Source: Prochlorococcus marinus str. MIT 1214 (GTDB taxonomy: Bacteria > Cyanobacteriota > Cyanobacteriia > PCC-6307 > Cyanobiaceae). From it: a stretch of DNA of 64,000 nt. The first letter of the stretch is position 1. The number at the start of each line of letters is the position of its first letter. Position numbers and translations under genes: made by a program. Under the pieces are notes generated by a model. It was not told the origin of the DNA and ran no database searches. It saw only the letters and a program-made list of their open reading frames with translations. Positions 21,933-30,509 of this stretch are shown here, one piece after another. The DNA lies in assembly GCF_027359355.1 (NCBI RefSeq), contig NZ_CP114777.1:1736001-1800000 (forward strand), given 5' to 3'.

Positions 21933-21961
21933 GAGAGGCCAAGACTGGTCTCTCTTTTTTT
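21933..21961 (+). terminator. Rho-independent terminator
   Basis: GAGAGGCCA and TGGTCTCTC pair over nine bases with one G-T wobble around an AGAC loop, followed by seven T bases. It ends plus-strand transcription from the ribbon-helix-helix genes or from a non-coding RNA in the preceding stretch. Confidence 0.85.
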
Positions 21962-22165
21962 ATGCGCATTAACCACAATCACGAATTAACCATGAGAACT
22001 ATTAACGAATTACTTAACTCTGGAAAAACACTGACCAAGAGAGAGCGAGAAGCAGTTGAACGTCACATTGAGGCTCATTCAGAAAAGATATCTCTAAAAG
22101 AGCTAAACGATATGAAATGCTTGGCTGCTATCAGAAAAAGATCAAAATATGGCCCTTATGGATAA
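21962..22165 (+). CDS. Short hypothetical protein
   Basis: The frame encodes up to 67 residues; an internal ATG at 21992 gives 57 residues starting MRTINELLNSGKTLTKRERE. The product is charged and mostly helical, with no known motif. It begins directly behind a terminator, so it would need its own promoter, which I cannot see. The choice of start is uncertain, and the gene itself is only probable. Confidence 0.4.
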   Translation: MRINHNHELTMRTINELLNSGKTLTKREREAVERHIEAHSEKISLKELNDMKCLAAIRKRSKYGPYG

Positions 22166-22268
22166 AGGGATCTGAGGGCATGAGTTCTGAAAATCGAGGC
22201 TATAAGGTGGCTGGTTTTTGATGGATGACCTATGACATGAAAGATGAATTTGGAATAGATACAGGTGG

Positions 22269-23204
22269 CTAATCAAATAATAAATAGATAAAAGGTAATG
22301 GTAAAATTATTATTAACAATAACCAGAATTTAGGAGTATAAACTATAGACCAAAAGAATGGAATCAAGTCAATGAAAGGTAGGCTAATTATATGACTCAA
22401 GACGTTATCATTCCCACCTAAAAGACTAGGTGCAGTACCTTCCACCCACCAACATTGACTCATGCCCCAAGCACGAGTAATAGTAGTTCCATCATTCTCT
22501 TTTGGTTTGATCTCATTGCTAATCTTTAGATAAGAAATGTTCTCTACAAAAGCAGCTCTAAAACAGGAGTCTTTTAACATATCAAAATGGAGCAAGCTTG
22601 GAGTTGCTAAATTGATATCGTACCTATCTGCTGTTGCTAATATCGGCCAAATAGAAACAATTTCCTTGGGATATCTTTTGGGATATTTATCAAATATTTT
22701 AGGAAAAAATAAGCTGTTTGGCTTAACTCCAAGAGCTCTCATTCTCTCTTTTACTTCTATTTTATTTTGATCGTAAAAGGTCTCATATCTTCTCCATTTT
22801 GCAAGATCATAAACACTAGCAACTGTAATGATTAGGGTTACGGTAGATGCAATTATTTTCGAAGTTTTCATTGACTTTTCTTTAGCCTTTTTCTTTAATT
22901 GTTCTTTTTCTTTTTGCCGTGCCTCTTTGAGATTAGGGAACTTTTGATTTATTTCTTTTATTTCTCTTTCTATTTCTTGCTGTCTAGTTTCGTTCGTTAT
23001 TTCTATATTGTTATAAATTTCTTCTTTTTTAATTAGTTCTTCTTCTGCAATTTTCGTGTCCTGACGATCATTTTTTAAATCCTCTACGATTGTTTTTTGA
23101 TATTGCCAGCTATCCCAAGCAGAAATAATCTCTATTGAGATATCTGAAAATTCTTCCTCTAGTTCTTTGATGTGCTTTTGGGCAGCTATCTCTTCTTTGT
23201 TCAC
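22269..23204 (-). CDS. Coiled-coil membrane protein of unknown function
   Basis: The 311-aa protein has a long, highly charged coiled coil at residues 1-110, rich in Glu and Lys. A membrane segment follows at about 116-133 (IIASTVTLIITVASVYDLA). A soluble domain comes next, containing Cys and Trp residues (SQCWWVEGT). A hydrophobic C-terminus near 265-310 probably spans the membrane once or twice. I do not recognise the family. It is island cargo on the same strand as the other membrane genes and the integrase. A sensor or tether role would be speculation. Confidence 0.6.
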   Translation of the reverse strand: MNKEEIAAQKHIKELEEEFSDISIEIISAWDSWQYQKTIVEDLKNDRQDTKIAEEELIKKEEIYNNIEITNETRQQEIEREIKEINQKFPNLKEARQKEKEQLKKKAKEKSMKTSKIIASTVTLIITVASVYDLAKWRRYETFYDQNKIEVKERMRALGVKPNSLFFPKIFDKYPKRYPKEIVSIWPILATADRYDINLATPSLLHFDMLKDSCFRAAFVENISYLKISNEIKPKENDGTTITRAWGMSQCWWVEGTAPSLLGGNDNVLSHIISLPFIDLIPFFWSIVYTPKFWLLLIIILPLPFIYLLFD

Positions 23205-23298
23205 TTGGAAAATGCTGCGTCTCTTGGGCTTCTAAATATGCCGTCTCTGGAATAGCACTGCAAGTAGGTCATTATGCGGCATGGATTTTCAAGCCTGT

Positions 23299-23422
23299 TT
23301 ATACGTCTGAGCTAAAACTCTTCACCCCTTATACCCCAGATGATAGTGGCTGTAGCTCATCAACATTCTTAGATCTTTGTGGCCACTTGCTTCTGAGATC
23401 TGTAGTGCATTCATCCCTGCTG
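23299..23422 (-). pseudogene. Decayed C-terminus of a second integrase
   Basis: On the minus strand this encodes AGMNALQISEASGHKDLRM then LMSYSHYHLGYKG and a stop (23322-23324). The intact integrase ends LMRYSHYQLGYGG. The similarity continues about 23 bp past the stop, so 23299-23422 is a DNA repeat of 27261-27384. The rest of the gene is missing; an unrelated plus-strand gene begins close to the break. It is a fossil of a separate integration or of a recombination event. Confidence 0.85.
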
Positions 23423-23473
23423 GAGATAATTAAAACTATAGTAGTTTGTATTGCAAAGTTAATAGGAGTTTTT

Positions 23474-23866
23474 TTGGATAAAACAACTACTTGGCTTGTA
23501 AGAGTTGCCGCGACTGTAGTTATTGGTGCAGGCATTATGTTCTCCCTAGGCTTTTTAAGTAAGTTGCCTTTTGGTTTTGGTTCTTCTAAGCCGAGTACAC
23601 GAGACATGGCTTATCAAGAAATAAAAAGAAAATATGATGCCGCTTTGGCTCGGTCAGAAAAAATGATGGACCTGTATCAGTTAAGTGGAAAAAAAGAGCA
23701 TTGTAATGCTTCTTTTTTTAGTATCCTTAAGGTTGGGAGATATGCGCTAGAAATGGGGGAATATATGAATTGGCAGGGGTTGGAACGATCAAAAAAAGAT
23801 GAAATCAATCAACAAATCACTGAAGCGGAGAAGACAAGATTACGAGTTTGTAGAGATGCTTTTTAG
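23474..23866 (+). CDS. Small membrane-anchored protein, unknown
   Basis: The predicted 130-aa product starts MDKTTTWLVRVAATVVIGAG. It has one membrane segment at about residues 8-30 and then a soluble, helical region with two Cys residues. The frame is open up to 23387, but that part overlaps the integrase fossil. A TTG at 23474 has an AGGAG site five bases upstream, which decides the start. It is the only cargo gene between the island midpoint and the integrase that lies on the plus strand. No family is recognised. Confidence 0.55.
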   Translation: MDKTTTWLVRVAATVVIGAGIMFSLGFLSKLPFGFGSSKPSTRDMAYQEIKRKYDAALARSEKMMDLYQLSGKKEHCNASFFSILKVGRYALEMGEYMNWQGLERSKKDEINQQITEAEKTRLRVCRDAF

Positions 23867-24010
23867 TTGATTTGAATTAATCTTGTTTCTTTACTAAAGC
23901 TTCAATTTCCTTTTTTTTAATCATTTTTTTCTTTAAAATTTAAGATGTTTGGGAGTTGCCATTAGGAACAATTTCTGAGGATATATCTATTTTATATTTT
24001 ACGGTTTGTT

Positions 24011-25882
24011 TTATCTCATGTTCCTACACCAAGCGGCTTTATCAGATGCCAACCATCGTTTTTCTGATTTACTCCCAAGTTCTATAGCCTTTTTATAATC
24101 TCGACATGCACCTTTCTTATCACCTAGTTCAGCTTTTATAATCCCTCGATTGGTATATGCCTCAAGGTAATTTGGATTAATTTCAATGGCTTTGCTGTAA
24201 TCATTTAATGCTCCGGAATAATCTTTTAATTCTCCTTTATTCCATGCACGAGCAAAATAGGCTGATATGAATTTGGGATCAATTTCGATTGCTCTATTGA
24301 AATCTTTAATTGCTTCTGGATAATTTTCTAATTGCTCATTATTCCAGCCTCTTCGGTAATATGCCTCTGAATCCGATGGGTTTTTATTGATAATCCTGCT
24401 GTATTCAATAATTGCTTCCGAATACCTTTTCTCTTTTACGTAATTTTCTGCCTTTAAAAATCTGGATTCCTTTTTATTCTTATTAGGATTATTCCATTTC
24501 AAAGTAATACTTTTGTCATTAACTACTTTTTTGGGCATATAACAAATCTTTTTACCTATTGGACCTTTTAAAATCTTTATTGATTCCTTACTTCCAAGTG
24601 ATGCTGCCTTCGTTGAATCCTTGCAGGATCTGTCGAAATTACCATTTAAATAATACAGTTTTGCTCTATTATTATAAGCAGTAGGATCTTTTGGATCAAT
24701 ATCAATTGCCTGGCTTAAATCGTTTATAGCAGCATCATAATTCTTTATGCTTAAATTACTAAAAGATCTATTAACGTAAGAAGAGTAAATATGATTTGAC
24801 TCGCCAATAGTAAATTCTGAAACTAAGTTTGAGTTTATTTCTAAGGCTTTATTAAAATCATTTATTGCTTCCTCATGATTACCTAGCTTAGCTTCTACAA
24901 TTCCTCTATTGAAATACATCTCCTCAGGACGAGGGGGACCTGCAAACCAACCATTTATTGCGATAGTGAAATCAGATTTTGCTCCTGAGAAATCTCCTAA
25001 CTTCTGATTAGAAAGTCCACGAATATTATGAAGGTCTGAATCAACAACGTTACTGCGATAGGCTTTTTGCTCAAGTGCATTACCTTCAATTGCTTTCGAT
25101 GTATCTTCTAAAGCACCTTGGTAATCTCCTGATTGATATTTGGCCCTTCCACGTTCTCGATATGCATTCCAATGATTAGCTCTTATATCTATTACTTTAT
25201 TGAATGATATAATTGCATCTTTATAATCTTTATTGTCAATATTTTTTAACCCTTGCTTGTAATTGAAGCCCATAAATTCTGTAGCTAACTTTTGAAATTG
25301 CTCATCATCAGAAAGTGCCCCAGAATAATCACCTATCATTCTCTTGGAATTAGCCCGACCGTAATAAGAAAGATAGGAATACTCTGAATTTGAATTTTTA
25401 TTCCTCTTAATTTGCATACTAAAATCATTAATTGCACTTTGATAATTAGCTAATTGATGTTGGATAATTCCACGTCTGAAATATGCTTCTTCATCCTTTG
25501 GATTGATTTCGATTACTTTGGAGAAATCAGAAATCGCACCAGAATAATCTTTTAAGTTTGACTTTGCTAAAGCACGGTTAAAATATGCCACCACAAGAAT
25601 TTTTTTTGGCGGCTTTCGATTTATTGCTCTTGAGAAACTCTCAATAGCTTTAGGGAACAAATCATTGTCTAAATAAGAATTTCCGATATGAAGATCAGTA
25701 CCTGCCTTCCAATGTTTATTTTGCTTTGATTTGTTTTTGTCAATGCTTTCTGATTTAACCTTCTCAGGAATAGAGATCATTAACCCTGCACTATTCAAAG
25801 CAGTACCTGTGATTATTGGTAGTGGGCCTTTCAGTTGAACTAAGGATAAGAAAGCAGCAATAGCAATAAAATTCTTTTTCAT
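24011..25882 (-). CDS. Secreted or membrane-anchored TPR-repeat protein
   Basis: The 623-aa protein starts with a hydrophobic segment (FIAIAAFLSLVQ) that may be a signal peptide. It is then almost entirely TPR units of the Y-x-x-A-I-x-D-F-x-x-A-I-x-x-N-P type (for example YSGAISDFSKVIEINPKDEE); I count at least twelve. A break near residues 440-480 separates two blocks of repeats. TPR arrays bind peptides or scaffold complexes; no catalytic domain is present. It lies 49 bp downstream of a small membrane-protein gene on the same strand. Confidence 0.75.
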   Translation of the reverse strand: MKKNFIAIAAFLSLVQLKGPLPIITGTALNSAGLMISIPEKVKSESIDKNKSKQNKHWKAGTDLHIGNSYLDNDLFPKAIESFSRAINRKPPKKILVVAYFNRALAKSNLKDYSGAISDFSKVIEINPKDEEAYFRRGIIQHQLANYQSAINDFSMQIKRNKNSNSEYSYLSYYGRANSKRMIGDYSGALSDDEQFQKLATEFMGFNYKQGLKNIDNKDYKDAIISFNKVIDIRANHWNAYRERGRAKYQSGDYQGALEDTSKAIEGNALEQKAYRSNVVDSDLHNIRGLSNQKLGDFSGAKSDFTIAINGWFAGPPRPEEMYFNRGIVEAKLGNHEEAINDFNKALEINSNLVSEFTIGESNHIYSSYVNRSFSNLSIKNYDAAINDLSQAIDIDPKDPTAYNNRAKLYYLNGNFDRSCKDSTKAASLGSKESIKILKGPIGKKICYMPKKVVNDKSITLKWNNPNKNKKESRFLKAENYVKEKRYSEAIIEYSRIINKNPSDSEAYYRRGWNNEQLENYPEAIKDFNRAIEIDPKFISAYFARAWNKGELKDYSGALNDYSKAIEINPNYLEAYTNRGIIKAELGDKKGACRDYKKAIELGSKSEKRWLASDKAAWCRNMR

Positions 25883-25931
25883 ACAAGCTGCTCAAAATAT
25901 AAAAAATATTTTAATTTAATCATTGAATGAT

Positions 25932-26216
25932 TCAGTCGATGGATGATTGATTGTTGTTAAGCTTTTCGTCGCAAAAATAAAAAAGAGCGTCTTCACCACC
26001 TCCTCTCCATCCTCCATAGCCTGAAAGCATTCTTGATGCTTCTCTCTCAGTCAATTTCCCTGAAAAAAGACTTTTGCATACCCGTTCGATTTTTGAGGGG
26101 AAGATAGAGAGAATACTTCCACCAATAGCAATAAAAACTATTAGAGAAAGCCAAGTTAAAAGACCTATTTTTAAATAAGGATTGATTCTAGGGATTCTAA
26201 ATTTTCTTTTAATCAT
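25932..26216 (-). CDS. Small membrane protein of the island
   Basis: The 94-aa protein has one hydrophobic segment at about residues 15-37 (IGLLTWLSLIVFIAIGGSIL) and a short soluble tail with two Cys residues. Its ATG (26216) abuts the stop of the larger membrane protein upstream with no gap, so the two are probably translated together. No family is recognised. Confidence 0.6.
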   Translation of the reverse strand: MIKRKFRIPRINPYLKIGLLTWLSLIVFIAIGGSILSIFPSKIERVCKSLFSGKLTEREASRMLSGYGGWRGGGEDALFYFCDEKLNNNQSSID

Positions 26217-27167
26217 TTATAGATTTTTTTCTTCTAATCTATTTGTTTGAAACTCTAGCTTGTTCTTCCTCGCTATAAAATAAACGGCAACTCCGCAAAT
26301 AATTTGAGTGGAGAATTTGATTGCTAGGGGCCGAGGATAGAAAGGAGCAAAAATCAGGAAATTAGAGCAAAATATAATCCAGATAATACTTGCAACCATT
26401 TGCCATGATCTTTGTCTGATTGCATAAACAATAGAAGCAATAAGAGGCGAAACACATGCAACTAATACCCCTATTAACCAAGGCTTAGAATTTTTTCTTC
26501 TCTCTTCAAATCGTCTTAGCTTTTGATCTTTATTGTTGCTAGGTTCGATAGAAAGAGAATAAGCAAAAAAGAAAAGAATAGATACTATTATTAAACCTGC
26601 TCCGATCCAACCAGCAGCACCAATGAATCTAAAGGTCCAAGGTGATGTTCCGTCATAATTAATATTAAAAAGATATCGAAGATTTAATTCTACCCATTGA
26701 GCAGAAATATACATGATTATAAGGCTAATTATTGAATAAAGAGTTCCTCCTTCTTTGAATAATTTCTTTATAAAGTTAGGAGATTCATCCTTATTTCCCT
26801 TAGGCCTCTCTATCTTCTTTTCAGTCTTAAGTGTTTCAAGCTCTGATAAAATCCGCTTTATGCCATACTCAAATAAAGGGTCAAATGCTTTGAAAAAGTC
26901 ACATAAATTCTGAGCATCTTCCTCGGAAAAAATCTCACTCAGGCGTTTAATCTCTCTGAAAATCTTTTCTTTTTTTATACTATTTTTGTTGATAGAGGTG
27001 AAAAGATTTAAGCATCCATCACTTTCAATAACTGATCTTATGATACTAATATCCTTATCATCAGACCCTTGTAGGCTGGCTAATAATCCGATCCTTTGAT
27101 CAGAATTTAGATCTGGTATCTTCTCCAAGCTTTCCTTGAATCGAAGCCCTAACTCTGTGATATTCAT
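26217..27167 (-). CDS. Multi-spanning membrane protein of the island
   Basis: The 316-aa protein has a soluble helical N-terminal domain of about 135 residues. About five membrane segments follow in the second half (for example TLYSIISLIIMYISAQ, WIGAGLIIVSILFFFAYSL and IIWIIFCSNFLIFAPF). The frame is open to a TTG at 27224, but the ATG at 27167 (MNITELGLRFKESLE) is the more likely start. No transporter signature is visible. It is first in a minus-strand string with the 94-aa membrane protein and perhaps the TPR protein, downstream of the integrase. Confidence 0.6.
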   Translation of the reverse strand: MNITELGLRFKESLEKIPDLNSDQRIGLLASLQGSDDKDISIIRSVIESDGCLNLFTSINKNSIKKEKIFREIKRLSEIFSEEDAQNLCDFFKAFDPLFEYGIKRILSELETLKTEKKIERPKGNKDESPNFIKKLFKEGGTLYSIISLIIMYISAQWVELNLRYLFNINYDGTSPWTFRFIGAAGWIGAGLIIVSILFFFAYSLSIEPSNNKDQKLRRFEERRKNSKPWLIGVLVACVSPLIASIVYAIRQRSWQMVASIIWIIFCSNFLIFAPFYPRPLAIKFSTQIICGVAVYFIARKNKLEFQTNRLEEKNL

Positions 27168-27260
27168 TTTCTTCTTTAAGCCTTGATTATATGGATCATA
27201 AAGCCGTTGCGAACATGATTTCAAATTGACCTGATTTTTGAGAGATAACTCTGAATTGCT

Positions 27261-27384
27261 TTATACGTCTTGGGCGAAACTCTTCACCCCCCATACCCCA
27301 GCTGATAGTGGCTGTAGCGCATCAACATTCTTAGATCTTTGTGGCCACTAGCTTCTGAGATCTGTAGCGCATTCATTCCTGCTG
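27261..27384. repeat. Integrase 3'-end repeat, right copy
   Basis: This segment covers the last 34 codons of the intact integrase and 23 bp after its stop. It is repeated in the same orientation at 23299-23422 with scattered substitutions. That the copies include non-coding sequence shows the duplication was at DNA level and not only conserved protein sequence. Confidence 0.85.
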
Positions 27385-28264
27385 CCCACATATTGCTAAT
27401 GGCGATATGGCGCAGGTCATGAAAACGCAAATGATTCAAGCCTGCTGCTTTTCTGGCTCGATTAAAGCCATGACGAGCTGCTCCAATAGTTAAGTCGATC
27501 ACTCTTGGGTTGGTTTTGGGATAGTTCTTCAGGAGTGCAATTGATTGCGGTGATAGTGGCACGAATCTCTGACTGCTTTGTCTTCCTGTCGCTGCGCAAT
27601 CTTTGCGGCTCAGATGGACCAATTTGTTTTTTAAATCCAGATCGCTCCATTTAATGGCCAGTAATTCTGAGCGACGCATTCCTGTGGCAAGTGCTAATTG
27701 CGTCAGTCTTTTGTGATTAGGGTTCTTCGATTGGCCTAATGCAGTTAGTAATTTCTTTTTCTGTGCTGGTGTGAAGTAAGGGAATCTGGCATCGCTGACT
27801 CCTCGTACTTTTAATTCCCTCGCTGGATTGGAGCTCAGTTGGCATCCCAGTTCATCTTTGGCCCAATCCAATAGAACTCTCAAGATTCTGAGCTCTCTCA
27901 TGATTGTGTTGGGCTTGACCTTGATCAATCGTTCATCTCGCCAGAGAGCAAAATGTCTGATGGAAAGTTCTTCCAAAAGAACGCCACCCATCCAGCTGTT
28001 GGCCAATGCTTTTAATGGATATTGTTCGTTAGCCCCGCTGAGGTGATCTTGCAGTGGCCCTTGGATATACAGATCGATTGCTTCTCGTAAGATTTGAGGT
28101 GGTTTTAGATCAAGTTTTGCTGGCGTTTTAAGAGAACTTTCAACAGCATTTGCCCACAGTTTTGCAGCTGCTTTGGAGCTAAAAGTTTTGGATGTTTGGC
28201 CCTGATATTTCTTCTTTCTAATGAGTGCTTGCCAGCCACTTCCGCTTCTTCTAATCGTTGCCAT
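27284..28264 (-). CDS. int: Tyrosine recombinase (island integrase)
   Basis: The 326-aa protein has an N-terminal arm-binding-like region (residues 1-45), a core-binding domain (about 60-150) and a catalytic domain. The active-site set is complete: Arg in ATGMRRSELLAI, Lys in VHLSRKD, His and Arg in FHDLRHIAISN, His in ASGHKDLRM, and the nucleophile Tyr in MRYSHY. It catalyses site-specific recombination. Its start lies 140 bp from the right tRNA-Thr copy, and the two tRNA-bearing repeats are the natural candidates for its attachment sites. No excisionase is recognised; the ribbon-helix-helix proteins may serve. Confidence 0.93.
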   Translation of the reverse strand: MATIRRSGSGWQALIRKKKYQGQTSKTFSSKAAAKLWANAVESSLKTPAKLDLKPPQILREAIDLYIQGPLQDHLSGANEQYPLKALANSWMGGVLLEELSIRHFALWRDERLIKVKPNTIMRELRILRVLLDWAKDELGCQLSSNPARELKVRGVSDARFPYFTPAQKKKLLTALGQSKNPNHKRLTQLALATGMRRSELLAIKWSDLDLKNKLVHLSRKDCAATGRQSSQRFVPLSPQSIALLKNYPKTNPRVIDLTIGAARHGFNRARKAAGLNHLRFHDLRHIAISNMWAAGMNALQISEASGHKDLRMLMRYSHYQLGYGG

Positions 28265-28318
28265 TTTTTGGGTTGCATCAGGTCAGATGCATCAAGCAAA
28301 AATGGTCTAAAAACAACA

Positions 28319-28348
28319 AAAGTGGACCCGAAATCGGACGTCCACTTT
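28319..28348 (-). terminator. Hairpin after the right tRNA pair
   Basis: The same AAAGTGGAC/GTCCACTTT 9-bp stem as in the left copy, with a different loop and a T-rich 3' flank on the minus strand. It is the probable tRNA transcript terminator. Confidence 0.6.
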
Positions 28349-28404
28349 CAAAGATTTGCGATCCTAGTGCCTCAGATCGCTTGCCCTGGTTCAGCTTCCG
28401 ACGA

Positions 28405-28476
<72 letters not shown>

Positions 28477-28488
28477 TTGTGGAAAAGA

Positions 28489-28570
28489 TGGGCCGGGTTG
28501 GATTTGAACCAACGTAGGCGTAGCCAGCGGATTTACAGTCCGCCCCCATTAACCACTCGGGCACCGACCC
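28489..28570 (-). tRNA. trnY: tRNA-Tyr(GUA), right copy
   Basis: Identical to the left copy, with the class II long variable arm and anticodon GTA. The spacer to tRNA-Thr is one base longer than in the left copy. It faces aroQ divergently. Confidence 0.96.
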
Positions 28571-28678
28571 GATCCACCTAATGAGATTAACAGTAAATGG
28601 TGCCATTTTTCTCGAATTTGTTGGTCCTTTGTGGCGGGAATCGATACGATCATGAAAGATGTTTGATTTGTAAGGAAT

Positions 28679-29116
28679 ATGGATCTTTTATTCATTAATG
28701 GTCCGAATTTGAATCTTGTGGGAAAAAGGGAACCATCAATATATGGCGCGCAAACTTTAGAAGATATTCAAGAAGAGCTATTGACTTTAGCTAGTGAACT
28801 TGATGCAAATCTCAAATTCTTTCAAAGTAATTCAGAAGGCGAGATGATTGATTGCATTCAAAACAGTGCTGGTTCTATTGACGGAATATTAATTAATGCA
28901 GGTGCTTATACACATACCTCTATTGCTCTTAGGGATGCTTTATTAGGAGTTGCTATTCCTTATGTAGAAGTACATTTAAGTAACATTTATTCTAGGGAAG
29001 AGTTTCGCCATAAATCATTTCTTTCAGATAAAGCATTGGGTTTGGTTTGTGGCTTTGGAGCACATAGTTATCAACTTGCTTTGCAAGGGATGGTTTCTTA
29101 TTTAAAGAGAGTCTGA
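28679..29116 (+). CDS. aroQ: 3-dehydroquinate dehydratase, type II
   Basis: The 145-aa enzyme has the type II hallmarks: [20 protein letters not shown] at the start, the lid-loop region with the catalytic Tyr, [28 protein letters not shown], and [18 protein letters not shown] with the catalytic His. It dehydrates 3-dehydroquinate to 3-dehydroshikimate in the shikimate pathway. An AAGGAA site lies just before the ATG. It starts a plus-strand run aroQ-miaE-cobI and is the first core gene after the island. Confidence 0.97.
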   Translation: MDLLFINGPNLNLVGKREPSIYGAQTLEDIQEELLTLASELDANLKFFQSNSEGEMIDCIQNSAGSIDGILINAGAYTHTSIALRDALLGVAIPYVEVHLSNIYSREEFRHKSFLSDKALGLVCGFGAHSYQLALQGMVSYLKRV

Positions 29117-29123
29117 GGAGTTT

Positions 29124-29738
29124 ATGAGTAATTCAAAAACTAAAATTTTTGAGCAATCAAAGATTTGCTGGCTAATAAATAAGACTAGTGAAGCTTGGAT
29201 AGATCTTGCAATCTCTAATCCAATGGAAATACTTTTGGATCATGCCCATTGTGAAAGGAAGGCTGCTGGAGTTGCATTGCAACTTATGTTTCGCTATGTA
29301 AGTGAACCTGGTCTTTCAGAGGTTCTAAGCCCATTAGCAAGAGAGGAGCTTGAACATTTTGAGAGGGTTTTGTCTCTTTTAAATGCGCGTGGGAAAAAAC
29401 TTCAAAAATTAGCCTCACCTCCCTATGGAGCAATTTTGGCAAAAAACATTTGCAAAGAAGAACCATTACGAATGTTGGATAGTTTTCTAGTTGCCGGGCT
29501 TATTGAGGCGAGGAGTCATGAAAGAATGAAATTATTGTCGATACATTCTCCTGATATGGCACTTCGTAAGTTGTATGGCGACTTGTTAAAAAGCGAGGCT
29601 AGGCATTTCGGAATTTATTGGCAATTGGCAGCTGAACGTTTTGATCGAGATCTTCTTACTTCTAGGCTAGAGGAATTAGCGAAGGTTGAGTCAGATGCTT
29701 TATTGGAAATGCATCATCTGCCAAGAATGCATAGTTAA
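29124..29738 (+). CDS. miaE: MiaE-like tRNA hydroxylase
   Basis: The 204-aa protein is a ferritin-like di-iron oxygenase of the MiaE family. The candidate metal ligands appear in the expected pattern: HCERKAAG, REELEHFERV, EARSHERMK and SEARHFGIYW. MiaE hydroxylates the isopentenyl group of ms2i6A at position 37 of certain tRNAs. It starts seven bases after aroQ, so the two are probably one transcript. Length and ligand spacing are normal. Confidence 0.88.
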   Translation: MSNSKTKIFEQSKICWLINKTSEAWIDLAISNPMEILLDHAHCERKAAGVALQLMFRYVSEPGLSEVLSPLAREELEHFERVLSLLNARGKKLQKLASPPYGAILAKNICKEEPLRMLDSFLVAGLIEARSHERMKLLSIHSPDMALRKLYGDLLKSEARHFGIYWQLAAERFDRDLLTSRLEELAKVESDALLEMHHLPRMHS

Positions 29739-29774
29739 TTATCTCTTTTAAGTAGACAAAATTCACCTAATTAA

Positions 29775-30503
29775 ATGAAAGTTTTGACTATTACTGGCGT
29801 TGGACCAGGTGATCCCTCTTTATTAACTTTGGCAGCAGTTGATGCTATTAAAGGATCAACAGTTGTTTCTTATCCAGTCTCTACAAGGGGAGGTGACAGC
29901 CTTGCTGAAAAAATTGCTTCAAAATGGATAACAAAAGATAAAAAAAAATTGCCTTTGCATTTTCCTATGGTTGACGATCAAAACACTTTAAAAAATGCAT
30001 GGAGAGTTGCTGGAAATGAATTAATGAAGATGGTTGAGAAAGGTGAAAGAGTCGTTTTCCTTGCTCAAGGAGATATCTCACTTTTTTCGACTGGCTCGTA
30101 TCTTTCAAAGGAGTTAGAAAAATATCGTTCAGAGTGCCTTGTTAAACTAATTCCAGGTGTTACATCTTTTTCTGCAGCTGCCGCGAAAAGTAAACTACCT
30201 CTTGCTTTTCAAGAGGAACAATTATTAATATCACCTGTTCCAGACTCATATGACGAGCTAAAGGTTATGTTGTCTGATGCTGCGTCTAAGAAAAGGGTAG
30301 TTGTTTTGCTCAAGCTTGGTAAAAAATGGGAATGGGTCAAACCTTTGCTTGAAGAACTTGATCTTATGAAAAAGTCAATATTTGCAGAAAGAATAGGATT
30401 TTCAGATCAAGAAATTCTTAGTGCATCTGATTTGTCCCCAGGTACTAGGCCATATTTTTCTTTACTTTTGATTCGACAAAGCTGGCCTTTGGTAATGCCC
30501 TAA
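29775..30503 (+). CDS. cobI: Precorrin-2 C20-methyltransferase
   Basis: The 242-aa protein is a SAM-dependent tetrapyrrole methylase. It shows the N-terminal ITGVGPGDPSLLTLAAVDAI motif and the VFLAQGDISLFSTGSYL motif; PGVTSFSAAAA follows. It methylates C20 of precorrin-2 in cobalamin synthesis. Marine picocyanobacteria make pseudocobalamin, so this core pathway gene is expected. It follows miaE by 36 bp and converges with the dus gene. Confidence 0.92.
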   Translation: MKVLTITGVGPGDPSLLTLAAVDAIKGSTVVSYPVSTRGGDSLAEKIASKWITKDKKKLPLHFPMVDDQNTLKNAWRVAGNELMKMVEKGERVVFLAQGDISLFSTGSYLSKELEKYRSECLVKLIPGVTSFSAAAAKSKLPLAFQEEQLLISPVPDSYDELKVMLSDAASKKRVVVLLKLGKKWEWVKPLLEELDLMKKSIFAERIGFSDQEILSASDLSPGTRPYFSLLLIRQSWPLVMP

Positions 30504-30509
30504 GACTTT

